A stretch of 64,000 bases of DNA from Moduliflexus sp964602655 (GTDB taxonomy: Bacteria; Moduliflexota; Moduliflexia; Moduliflexales; Moduliflexaceae): contig CAZRSF010000031.1 in NCBI GenBank assembly GCA_964602655.1, positions 3,013 to 67,012 on the forward strand, written 5' to 3'. Below, in pieces: positions 18,742-26,548 of the stretch. Numbering within the stretch: position 1 is the first letter of the stretch; each line of letters opens with the position of its first letter. Below the pieces are notes generated by a model. That model had not been told where the DNA came from and ran no database searches. It was given only the letters and a program-made list of their open reading frames with translations. The position numbers were made by a program, and so were the translations under genes.

Positions 18742-19842
18742 ATGATAGATTTTGATATGGATTCATTAATTGCGTCAATGCGAATCAGCACGAATAAACA
18801 GGGGCTTATTTGGGAGCTTGAACGGCTTAGAAATTCTTTACGCCGAAATGTGGTTCCGGATATAAGAAACCAATCTATGGAGTTGGTATCTCAAGCAATT
18901 GATTTGCTCAACTCAGAGAAAATGCTATTTTTGCTCCAAAATGACATTATTGCCGTTCTCGAAGACCTTAAAGGATTGATAGATGAAAGCAATAAACTTG
19001 ATCCTATTTTGTCTCTCTGCGATGTTGTGATTATTGCTGTCACAGATGTGGAATACAACGCTTTCACCAAAATCGAAAATTGTAATTGGGTACCGTGTCA
19101 ATTTAATGATCCTACAGTTATGGTTCATTTATCAGGTTCGAAACCAATACAAACTGTCATAAATGGCATAAAGATTGTTTTGATTAAACAATTGCAAATG
19201 GGAATGGTTGAAGCTGCTGTTATTGCGGAGAAAGCTATAACCTACCTAAGACCAAAAGTTATTTTTAGCAGCGGAATAGCCGCTTCAATAAAACCCAATG
19301 ATGTAAGAATGAATGACGTTGTTGTCGTAAATGAATGTTGGGATTATGGGAATGGTAAACTTGAAGGTTCCTCAATTGATACAGATCATTTTTTTCACAC
19401 TGCAAGTCATGCACTTTCTTCGGGAATAATTAGAATAGTAATTGACAAGGAACAGGAAATCAATCGAAAACTTATTGACTGGAGAAAAGAGTTCTCTCGT
19501 TCTGATTTTTCCCGCGAGAATATAAAAGTGCATATTGGAAAAATGGTATCTGGTGCTGCTGTAATCAAAAACGAAACCGTAAAAGACATAATTCGCAAAG
19601 AATCACGAGATGTAATAGCTCTTGATATGGAAACTTACGGCTTTTATTATGTGCTACAGCGGCGAAATAATAACAATAGAATACCAATTGATTATATCAC
19701 CATAAAATCAATTGTTGATTATGCTGATTCTCAAAAGAACGATGCGAATCATGAGTTAGCTTCATATTTGAGTGCTCAGACCACGCTGTTTGTGATTGAT
19801 TGCTACGATTTCAAAGAGGATGGAGTTGGGTGTAGACCTTGA
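18742..19842 (+). CDS. Nucleoside phosphorylase/nucleosidase-fold protein, candidate effector
   Basis: A 366-residue protein. Residues 1-90 are helical; residues 93-360 read as the purine nucleoside phosphorylase/MTA-SAH nucleosidase (PNP_UDP_1) fold. Visible are the opening strand VVIIAVTDVEYNAF, the substrate-binding box LDMET (D295-M-E297-T) and the catalytic-Asp box S323-I-V-D326-x-A-D329, matching the S-x-x-D-x-A-D motif of MTAN. It should cleave a nucleoside or nucleotide glycosidic bond. Such domains occur as effectors in bacterial conflict systems, where they would deplete nucleotides or NAD-like molecules. It lies one base after the helical protein's stop with AAGGAGG ahead. Low G+C, the last gene of the operon. 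Confidence 0.85.
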   Translation: MIDFDMDSLIASMRISTNKQGLIWELERLRNSLRRNVVPDIRNQSMELVSQAIDLLNSEKMLFLLQNDIIAVLEDLKGLIDESNKLDPILSLCDVVIIAVTDVEYNAFTKIENCNWVPCQFNDPTVMVHLSGSKPIQTVINGIKIVLIKQLQMGMVEAAVIAEKAITYLRPKVIFSSGIAASIKPNDVRMNDVVVVNECWDYGNGKLEGSSIDTDHFFHTASHALSSGIIRIVIDKEQEINRKLIDWRKEFSRSDFSRENIKVHIGKMVSGAAVIKNETVKDIIRKESRDVIALDMETYGFYYVLQRRNNNNRIPIDYITIKSIVDYADSQKNDANHELASYLSAQTTLFVIDCYDFKEDGVGCRP

Positions 19843-19906
19843 AAGCTGAACCGTTGGCTTAACAGAAGAAAAGAAAAAACTGTAAGGTGAAGCGTTTTGT
19901 CCAATT

Positions 19907-19969
19907 GGCTAACCAGTCGCTCAACCGGACGTGGGCTATCGCCCACGTCCGGTTAGCTCGTTGTTAGGG
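19907..19969 (+). other. attC-like recombination site 2 (candidate)
   Basis: The left end GGCTAACCAGTCGCTC and right end AGCTCGTTGTTAGGG flank a perfect 14-bp stem, AACCGGACGTGGGC / GCCCACGTCCGGTT, with a 4-base loop. TAAC pairs with GTTA and GCT with AGC, with unpaired spacers between, the two-box architecture of integron attC sites. GTTAGGG matches the GTTRRRY core in six of seven positions. It begins 64 bases after the nucleosidase stop, the normal position of attC after a cassette gene. A plain terminator is the alternative, though no T-run follows. Confidence 0.5.
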
Positions 19970-19988
19970 AACATATAAATGGCATTGA

Positions 19989-20085
19989 TATATAGTGATC
20001 CTACGTGAGTTGTGTCAACCCTGCCAGGGTTTGAAACCCTGGCAGGGTTCTGCCGGTGACACGAATCATGTAGGATGCCTATATA
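19989..20085. repeat. 97-bp imperfect palindrome with nested CCAGGGTT hairpin
   Basis: Outer arms TATATAG...ATCCTACGTGA and the inverted ATGTAGGAT...CTATATA pair over about 28 bases with few mismatches. Nested inside (20017-20049) is AACCCTGCCAGGGTTT / AACCCTGGCAGGGTT, a member of the CCAGGGTT family also seen at 30204 and 40106. Confidence 0.75.
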
Positions 20086-20110
20086 AACAAATAAATGATT
20101 GTATAAACAA

Positions 20111-20148
20111 GAGGCAAATACCTCTTGACAAAACGAGGTATTTGCCTC
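20111..20148. repeat. Perfect 14-bp hairpin upstream of the SLATT-like gene
   Basis: GAGGCAAATACCTC / GAGGTATTTGCCTC with loop TTGACAAAAC. The loop contains TTGACA, so a promoter or operator role is possible, but no good -10 follows at 16-18 bases. Confidence 0.6.
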
Positions 20149-20188
20149 ACCATTGCGTCTAATACAAACCAAAAGGAGGTTATGCTCA

Positions 20189-20662
20189 ATGGAAGAACAA
20201 AAACAAGAACATCTTAATGCCGTAGAATATTGTAATAACACTATTGTCCATTTCAGGCATAAAGCCGATCGCAACAAAGATGAATCGCTTTACTGTTTTT
20301 TGCTCGTCATTGTTTCTACGCTTCTTGTTCCAGTCTTTATCACACTTGGACAGGGGTTGTGGTTAGGAAAAGCGATCCCCTCAATCCTCTCGCTGATTGC
20401 CGCGGGCGCAACCTCGTGGCTACAACTCAGAAAACCACAGCAACTTTGGGCACTCTATCGTACCACAGAAAAGCAGCTTGAGGATCATCTGACAAAATAT
20501 CAGTTTAAATTAGGAGAATATGCGGAAACTAAATATCCTGACAAAGTTTTGGCTGAGCAGGTCGCTGCAATTAAACTGAATACGCATCAACAATGGGTTG
20601 GTTTCGTGCCCAAACCTGAAAATTTGAGAGGTCTTCAACAAAAGGTCGGGGAGGAAAAATAG
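20189..20662 (+). CDS. SLATT-like (DUF4231-type) two-TM membrane protein
   Basis: A 157-residue protein starting at the ATG 9 bases after AGGAGG. After a charged N-terminal helix there are two adjacent membrane segments near residues 33-52 and 58-75, then a cytoplasmic helical region with W-x-x-YRTTEKQLEDHLTKY and a Glu-Tyr pair, the pattern of SLATT/DUF4231 domains. SLATT proteins are predicted pore-forming effectors in nucleotide-signalling conflict systems. It is separate from the Hsp70-like operon (346-base spacer) but in the same accessory island. The remaining C-terminus is unremarkable. Family placement rests on topology and the W...YR...E...Y pattern. Confidence 0.65.
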   Translation: MEEQKQEHLNAVEYCNNTIVHFRHKADRNKDESLYCFLLVIVSTLLVPVFITLGQGLWLGKAIPSILSLIAAGATSWLQLRKPQQLWALYRTTEKQLEDHLTKYQFKLGEYAETKYPDKVLAEQVAAIKLNTHQQWVGFVPKPENLRGLQQKVGEEK

Positions 20663-20668
20663 GGATAT

Positions 20669-20718
20669 GGCTTTACACCCTGAGAGTTTCCGATGTTACA
20701 AACCCTCAGGTGTAAGCC
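20669..20718 (+). terminator. Hairpin after the SLATT-like gene
   Basis: GGCTTTACACCCTGAG pairs with CTCAGGTGTAAGCC with small bulges around an 18-20-base loop, starting 7 bases after the stop codon. There is no clear T-run. It may be a terminator or another palindromic element. Confidence 0.45.
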
Positions 20719-20770
20719 AAGCTATAAAAAATTATGGTGGATAATAAAGATAGCAGATATTGTAATTATT

Positions 20771-20862
20771 ACGGCATTGCAAGAAGAATAAAGAAGAAGC
20801 CCTATTGCAGTTTTTAACGGCATTGCAAGAAGAATAAAGAAGAAGCCCTATTGCAGTTTTTA
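20771..20862. repeat. Perfect tandem duplication of 46 bp
   Basis: Two identical adjacent copies (20771-20816 and 20817-20862), each starting ACGGCATTGCAAGAAG and ending in GCAGTTTTTA. Each copy also contains short TTGCA/TGCAA inverted pieces. No coding content is seen. Confidence 0.9.
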
Positions 20863-21046
20863 GAGGAGCCGCAGCGAACTGATCAGGAAGAAAGGAACAA
20901 GTAAGAAAGCAAGAACGTCTTGCTAACTATGGTTTGCAGGTGATGCGGGAATGCGGGCGGAAAAATCAGGGTATCCCACCGGCTTCGTTGCGCCCGCCTT
21001 TCCCGCGCCCCTGAAGCCGGTCGTTATCACGCATGTTTAATCTCTC

Positions 21047-22774
21047 ATGGATACCTTTATTCTCAACGCCATCACGCAAGAACTCGCGGCGCGGATATGC
21101 CCGTCGAAAATCAATAATATCCTGCAACCGGACGAATTCACGCTGATTTTCGTCCTCTGGACGCAAGGCCATGAACAGCGGCTTGCGATTTCGGTAGATT
21201 CCCGCTATCAATATTGCTTTCTCACCGAGCAAAAGCCGGAAAATCAGCTATTAGCCTTTGCGAAGTTTCTGCACCACCATATCAAAGGCGGCGAAATTCT
21301 GGGAATTTCGAAGCCACCGCTCGAACGGATCGTGACGTTCGACATTGCCCGGCGCGACATTGACGGCCAACCGCTCAGATTTCAGTTGATTCTCGAAATC
21401 ATGGGACGCTACAGCAATTTGATTCTCGTGCAGCAGGAAAACGATAAAATTCTCGACAGCGCCCGCCATGTCACGGCGGAACAAAGCTCGTATCGCCGGA
21501 TTGCGCCGGGCGCGACGTACGCGCCGCCGCCAGCGCAAGACAAGATCGCGCTGACCGATATGTCTCGCGAGCAATTCGAACGCATTCTAAGCAAACATGC
21601 AGCCTTGCCGACTACGCCGCTCTGGAAAATGCTGATAGAGCAGATTCAGGGCATCAGCCCGTTGATTGCGAAAGAGATTGCCGGGCAGGATACCGACGAC
21701 GCGGCGCGTTGGGCGCGAGTCTGTCGGATTGCCGAGACTGTCAGAAATGGATCGTATCAACCGACGCTCGTGGCTGCGATAAAAGACGACGGCGAAGAAA
21801 CTCCGGTTATCCTCTCCGCGCTGTTGTTAGAGCAATTTTCACGCGAACCGAACAGGATCATCCGCGCGTTCGATTCCATGAGCGCGGCGGCAGAAGCGTA
21901 TTATCAGCAGACCTCCGGACGGCAGCAATACGACTCCCTGAAAACATCGCTGTTAAGCGTGTTATCGCACCGCGCTGCGAAAATTCAGAAAAAACGCGAG
22001 CATCTTGCCGCCAATCAGCGGGAAATCGAAAACGCTGACGACTACCGCATCAAAGGCGAAATGCTCACTGCCAACATGCATCGTGTGCGGAAAGGGCTGA
22101 CGACAGTTAAACTGCCGAATTATTACGCGGACGATCAGGCGGACATCGAAATCGCGCTCGACCCGAAACACAGCCCGGCGCAAAACGCGCAGCGCTATTT
22201 CAAGCAGTACAACAAGCTCAAACAGGGCAAAGAGGTGACGGCGCAACGCTTGTTAGAAGCCGAACAGATGTTGGCGTATTTGGAAGAACTCGCATTTTTC
22301 GTGGAAAGCGCGGAAAATATGGAGGCATTGCGAGAATTGCGCGAGGATATTCAGGAAACTAAAGCCGATCCCGAAAACCCTCGTCAGCAAAAGAAAAAGA
22401 AAGAAGAACCGCCGCAGCCGTTTCACCGTTTCGTTTCTTCGGATGGTTTTCAGATTTATGTCGGCAAAAACAGCCGTGAAAACGATCTGCTGACCTTGCG
22501 GACGGCGCAACCCGACGATGTCTGGCTACACGCCTATAATGCGCCCGGCTCGCACGCGCTGATTCTCAACCGCGAACGGAAGGTCGTGCCGGAACGCACG
22601 ATTGGCGAAGCCGCCGCTTTAGCCGCCTATTACAGCAAACTCCGCCGCGCCGGAAAAGCTGACGTGATGTTCACGCTTCGCAAATATGTCCGCAAGCCGA
22701 AAGGGACGCCGCCGGGTCTGGTCACGGTCTCCGAATTCGACACGATCCGCGTCGCGCCGCGAGCGACGATTTGA
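21047..22774 (+). CDS. rqcH: RqcH/NFACT-family ribosome quality-control protein
   Basis: A 575-residue NFACT protein (formerly fibronectin-binding protein A family). In bacteria RqcH binds obstructed 50S subunits and recruits tRNA-Ala to add C-terminal alanine tails to stalled peptides. N-terminal NFACT-N spans about residues 1-180, helix-hairpin-helix follows (ISPLIAKEIAG), a long coiled coil about 285-430, and NFACT-R at the C-terminus with the signature DVWLHAYNAPGSH. Overall length and order fit the family. The ATG at 21047 lacks a strong ribosome site but the N-terminal MDxFxLxxI..EL pattern supports it. Confidence 0.92.
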   Translation: MDTFILNAITQELAARICPSKINNILQPDEFTLIFVLWTQGHEQRLAISVDSRYQYCFLTEQKPENQLLAFAKFLHHHIKGGEILGISKPPLERIVTFDIARRDIDGQPLRFQLILEIMGRYSNLILVQQENDKILDSARHVTAEQSSYRRIAPGATYAPPPAQDKIALTDMSREQFERILSKHAALPTTPLWKMLIEQIQGISPLIAKEIAGQDTDDAARWARVCRIAETVRNGSYQPTLVAAIKDDGEETPVILSALLLEQFSREPNRIIRAFDSMSAAAEAYYQQTSGRQQYDSLKTSLLSVLSHRAAKIQKKREHLAANQREIENADDYRIKGEMLTANMHRVRKGLTTVKLPNYYADDQADIEIALDPKHSPAQNAQRYFKQYNKLKQGKEVTAQRLLEAEQMLAYLEELAFFVESAENMEALRELREDIQETKADPENPRQQKKKKEEPPQPFHRFVSSDGFQIYVGKNSRENDLLTLRTAQPDDVWLHAYNAPGSHALILNRERKVVPERTIGEAAALAAYYSKLRRAGKADVMFTLRKYVRKPKGTPPGLVTVSEFDTIRVAPRATI

Positions 22775-22833
22775 TTGATGCGTCAATCCGGCGACTCAGC
22801 GATGTTGGTTTTCAGATCGCCGTCGAGCCATGA

Positions 22834-23094
22834 TCATTTATAAATGTCGCCGCGATACCCAATCTCAATGACTAAAATCAGCAATTGGCTATCGTAGCGG
22901 CGATATAAAACACGAATTTTCCCGACGCGCAGGCGAAAAATATCGTCAACGCCCTGCATTTTTTTCGTATCCAAATGCGAAGCGTCTGGATTTTCAGCCA
23001 ACACCAATAGTTTTTTGGCGACAGATGTTTTGATGCGCATCGGCTGGGAACGGAGGAATTTTTCGGCGTGTTTCGATAATTCAACGCGATACAT
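22834..23094 (-). CDS. RelE-family toxin
   Basis: An 86-residue RelE/ParE-fold protein. It opens with YRVELSKHAEKFLRSQP, has the conserved basic strand FRLRVGKIRVLYRRYD and ends in a short aromatic tail (GYRGDIYK), all typical of RelE/StbE toxins that cleave mRNA in the ribosomal A site. The start is the ATG at 23094 (a TTG lies just upstream); it overlaps the antitoxin gene by 14 bases. It sits between rqcH and the kinase-macro gene, reading toward rqcH. Confidence 0.85.
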   Translation of the reverse strand: MYRVELSKHAEKFLRSQPMRIKTSVAKKLLVLAENPDASHLDTKKMQGVDDIFRLRVGKIRVLYRRYDSQLLILVIEIGYRGDIYK

Positions 23095-23329
23095 CAATCC
23101 CTTCTTTTCGAATGAATTCGTCCAAACTCACGGTTGCGCCATATTGAAGTTCTTGCTCCGCGACACGCAAGCGCCCCCATTCTTCTGGCGTTAGTTCGTC
23201 AACATCATCCTCTTCGAAAATTTCAATCGGTTCTAAAGAACGGCAGATTGAGAGCAAACGTTCGAATTCGCTCTGAGAAAGCGTCACTCTACGACGTTCC
23301 GGCGATGTCTGCACATGCAGCGTCAACAT
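23081..23329 (-). CDS. Antitoxin partner of the RelE-family toxin
   Basis: An 82-residue acidic protein encoded just upstream of and overlapping the RelE-like toxin gene, the canonical antitoxin-first order. GGAGG lies 7 bases before the ATG. The N-terminal third (RRVTLSQSEFERLLS) may be a small DNA-binding strand-helix unit, and the acidic middle and C-terminus (EEDDVDELTPEEWGRL) would wrap the basic toxin. The family is not recognised; the call rests on context, size and charge. Confidence 0.75.
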   Translation of the reverse strand: MLTLHVQTSPERRRVTLSQSEFERLLSICRSLEPIEIFEEDDVDELTPEEWGRLRVAEQELQYGATVSLDEFIRKEGIDVSR

Positions 23330-23403
23330 GCATTATCCTCCAATCAGATGTTTTGGGGTCTGCGATTGTTTTTCTTCTTGCTCTGCGGCTTGTGTAACAA
23401 TTA

Positions 23404-26268
23404 TCATCTCCATTTGCAAACGATTATCTCAATGTCACAATCTGAAAATATTGCTTCAATCATTTCACGAACTCTCTCCCATTGCAATTTATCAAGACCA
23501 CATCCAATTTTCGGCATCGCAAGTTGTTTTATTTTGTGTGTGATGATCAACTTTTTCATTTCAAGTAAAGATGATTCAAGCGTTTTATACGTTGGCTTTC
23601 CTGAACTTTTTGATTTTGTAATAAGGTTAAAGACTCTTCCAACAAGGACGCATGTTCCTGGACTTGCATCGTCATTTAGATGTTTTAATTTTTCTTGTAA
23701 TCCAAACCTTTTCTGAAATTCTAAGGCAATACCAGCCCCAAGTCTAAAATCAGAAGCGATACAATGTGCGAAATAATACGATGAATCCATCGTAAATAAA
23801 TCTTGCTCTATTTCTCGATACTGCATACGCTTAATGAGTTTCACCTCATCTTGCACATGCTCAATCTGTTCGGCAGTTTCCTTGTTCAATTCTAATTGCT
23901 TTCGGTGAGATTCCGAAGGGGCTAAAATTGTCTCCTCTGCTTGCTCTGCGTTGGGTTCGTCCGGTTTCTTGTCGTCTTTTCCCGCAGAGGAGGATGACGT
24001 GACCCATTTTGGCAGCCATTCTGAAAGTATCGAACTTGATTTCTCAGGTTGCGCAATTTTAGAGTTGCCTAATTGTTCGTTGTCCTTGGTTGGAGAAGAG
24101 GATTGCGTTGTTCCCTTTTGCCACCAATGGATTCCAGTCTCTATAATTCCACCAATTTTGACTGTCCATGTTTCTTGCAATTCACGCTCAATCTGTTCGG
24201 CGGTTTCCTTGCTTAATCCTAATTGTTTCCGGTGAGATTCCAATATGTCGCGCTCTTGCGGGCTGATTTGCAAATCCGCATGAAAAGAGCTAAACAGCGT
24301 TTTATAGGCTTCGATGGCCTCGCGTTGCAAAATCACGTCAATCGCGTCGCCGACTTCAACCATATTTTGATACCGATCTTTCTGCTGTTTCTGCGTGCAT
24401 TTTTTGACAATCGCGGCGATTTCAGCAGGAACGGTTTTCGGCAGCGCGGGCAGCGGCACGTAACAATGGCCGTGCATGCTTTCCATCGTTTCGCCGGAAA
24501 AGGGCAGGGTATTCGTCAGCAAGTGATACGCTAAAATTCCGAACCCATAGACATCCGTGCATTCGCAAATTTTGCCGAATGCCGTCACGAACTGCTCTGG
24601 CGCGGCATACAGCCACGTGCCATAAAATTCGCCCTTTTGCGTGGTGATCGTGTTGTCCTCCATGCGTTTGGCAATGCCGAAATCGATCAGCGTCAATTGG
24701 CCGTCATGCACGATAATATTTTGCGGCTTGATGTCGCGATGAATGATCTTTTGCGCGTGCGCATGATGCAGCGCCGCCGCTAACTGGCGCAGCAGGCGCA
24801 ACGCCTCAATCGGTTTGAACGCGCCCTGTTCGTTCAGCACATCATGCAGCGTGCGACCGCGAATAAATTCCATTTCGATAAAAAAGTCGCCGTCTTTGCT
24901 CCGCCCCATATCGAACACCTGCGCGAATTGCCGCCCTCCCGCCTGTCCGAGCCGTCCCATAATTTTCCCTTCAGCCAGAAAGCGGGCGATAATATTCGTA
25001 TTGTTCCGATGCTTCGGCGACAAGACTTTCAAGACCGCAATCCCGTCAGTATGGCATTTTCGGACTTTATACACTTCCGCCATGCCGCCGCTGCCGAGAT
25101 GCTCCAATTGTTCATAGCAATCCCACACGCTGAAATCTTTCGCCAAAAAATCCTTCGCATGAACGTTTATCTGCTCTGCGTGAGCGCCTAATAAGAGAAT
25201 CAATTCATTATGAACAAACTGCATGATTTCTTCGGCTTTCTCATCTATACGTCCCCGATTCTTTTGGCCTTCTGATGTAATTTGTTCTTTAACTTCTTCA
25301 AGTTCTGTATTCAGCCATTTTTGAAATTCGTCAAAATGTTCGGAAAGTTCTGCGCTAATCAAGCTGAAACTCTCTCGCATTTCTTGCACGTCTGATTCGA
25401 TACGTTGCCAGGCGGCGGCGTTCTGTTCTGAGCGTTTGAACGCGATCTCGTATTGTTGGCTGCGTCGTTCCATTTTATCCAGCTTTTCGGCAATAGGCGT
25501 CATGTCGGAGAATTTTCGCGCCTGCTTCAATTCATCCAATTTCGTTTCCATGCCGCTGATTTGTTGCTGCAATTTGCCGAATTCCTGTTTTGCCCGTTCC
25601 GTGTTGGCGAGCAGTTGCTGGCGGTCGAAATGCGCTAACACGCTTTTGACACGCTCGTTGCTTTTGATTTCTTCTTCGAAATAAAAGACGACGCCGTCAT
25701 ACAACATGCCGCTCCCGCTTTCCGCAAAAAACAGCGCATCCAAAAACAGCGTATCGAATTGCTGCGTTTTTTCCAACTCGCTGCGCAATCCGCGTTTGGT
25801 CAATTCGCGCTGTTGGCGCATAATGTCCGCATCGGTCACGAATCGCAGGTTATACAGCAGGTTGGCGACATCTTCGGTCGGCACGTCGTGAAACTTGAAG
25901 GTCTTAAGAAATTGATCCAATCTCTTGCATTGTTCTTTGCCGGTCTGACGGAGTTGTTCGGCTTTCGAGGCATCATTGCCGCAAAACGGCTTGACATAGC
26001 GCGTTTGAATCGTTTCCGCAAATTCGCGGATCAATTTCGGCGGCGTGAATTGCATTTGCCGCGTCCACCAATCGTCCGGCGCTAATCCCAAGCCGAGCGC
26101 CGTCGGCGTTTTGCAAAACGCCTGCTGCAACGCCCGCTGCACGTCATGATTTCCTTGTGTGTAATTTTTCCATGTCTGCAACACGGCATCAGTCGCTTTT
26201 TGCCCATAAAAATTCTTGAGCGTTTCACCGACAAAAATTGCGAACAACGTTTCGATCACCATACACAT
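23404..26268 (-). CDS. Ser/Thr protein kinase fused to a C-terminal TARG1-like macro domain
   Basis: A 954-residue multidomain protein. Residues 1-200 are an unrecognised helical region; 200-370 contain heptad-rich coiled coils; about 388-665 are a Hanks-type kinase with Gly loop LGSGGMAEVYKV, ATP-binding K414, catalytic H510-R-D512-I-K-P-Q-N and LIDFG; 665-820 is a linker holding a repeated ESHRKQL-L-KETAEQIE unit; 825-954 match TARG1/C6orf130-type macro domains closely: AHCIASDFRLGAGIA, LITKSKSSGKPTY with K885, and MPKIGCGLDKLQWE with D926. Those Lys and Asp positions are the catalytic pair of human TARG1, which removes ADP-ribose from acidic residues. No membrane segment is seen. The fusion suggests phosphorylation coupled to ADP-ribose removal. 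Start uncertain (ATG 26268 or 26262). Confidence 0.9.
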   Translation of the reverse strand: MCMVIETLFAIFVGETLKNFYGQKATDAVLQTWKNYTQGNHDVQRALQQAFCKTPTALGLGLAPDDWWTRQMQFTPPKLIREFAETIQTRYVKPFCGNDASKAEQLRQTGKEQCKRLDQFLKTFKFHDVPTEDVANLLYNLRFVTDADIMRQQRELTKRGLRSELEKTQQFDTLFLDALFFAESGSGMLYDGVVFYFEEEIKSNERVKSVLAHFDRQQLLANTERAKQEFGKLQQQISGMETKLDELKQARKFSDMTPIAEKLDKMERRSQQYEIAFKRSEQNAAAWQRIESDVQEMRESFSLISAELSEHFDEFQKWLNTELEEVKEQITSEGQKNRGRIDEKAEEIMQFVHNELILLLGAHAEQINVHAKDFLAKDFSVWDCYEQLEHLGSGGMAEVYKVRKCHTDGIAVLKVLSPKHRNNTNIIARFLAEGKIMGRLGQAGGRQFAQVFDMGRSKDGDFFIEMEFIRGRTLHDVLNEQGAFKPIEALRLLRQLAAALHHAHAQKIIHRDIKPQNIIVHDGQLTLIDFGIAKRMEDNTITTQKGEFYGTWLYAAPEQFVTAFGKICECTDVYGFGILAYHLLTNTLPFSGETMESMHGHCYVPLPALPKTVPAEIAAIVKKCTQKQQKDRYQNMVEVGDAIDVILQREAIEAYKTLFSSFHADLQISPQERDILESHRKQLGLSKETAEQIERELQETWTVKIGGIIETGIHWWQKGTTQSSSPTKDNEQLGNSKIAQPEKSSSILSEWLPKWVTSSSSAGKDDKKPDEPNAEQAEETILAPSESHRKQLELNKETAEQIEHVQDEVKLIKRMQYREIEQDLFTMDSSYYFAHCIASDFRLGAGIALEFQKRFGLQEKLKHLNDDASPGTCVLVGRVFNLITKSKSSGKPTYKTLESSLLEMKKLIITHKIKQLAMPKIGCGLDKLQWERVREMIEAIFSDCDIEIIVCKWR

Positions 26269-26548
26269 TCGAAACAGCGGAAATGAACCTGAACGTCATC
26301 TCGACCGTTTCCCAATAATTGCTTTTGCATAACAACAATCCGGGATGATAAAGAAAATAAACAAACCATAGAGAAACGCCGATTGAATGCAAGAGAATAA
26401 TGCGATGAAAATCTCAAGAAAACAACCTCTATTTATCGTCAAATAAAAATGGCCGGACTACACGCAAACCGCTGACTTACGGCTCCAATCTGACGTTAAA
26501 CGAGCTTTCCCAAGCACAATCAATGGAGAAGCGTTCATGATCCATGTC

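Larger units (their letters stand above)
19843..20188. other. Gene-free spacer with three stacked inverted repeats
   Basis: No gene is visible. The spacer holds an attC-like site (19907-19969), a 97-bp imperfect palindrome (19989-20085) and a 14-bp perfect hairpin (20111-20148), then the ribosome site of the SLATT-like gene. Confidence 0.7.
20663..21046. other. Gene-free spacer with hairpin and 46-bp tandem duplication
   Basis: No gene is visible between the SLATT-like gene and rqcH. It holds a hairpin (20669-20718) and a perfect tandem repeat (20771-20862). The remainder shows no recognisable feature. Confidence 0.7.

Noticed and set aside
20669..20718. Third attC site after the SLATT-like gene
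   Set aside because: It is a hairpin but lacks AAC/GTT outer boxes and a GTTRRRY core.
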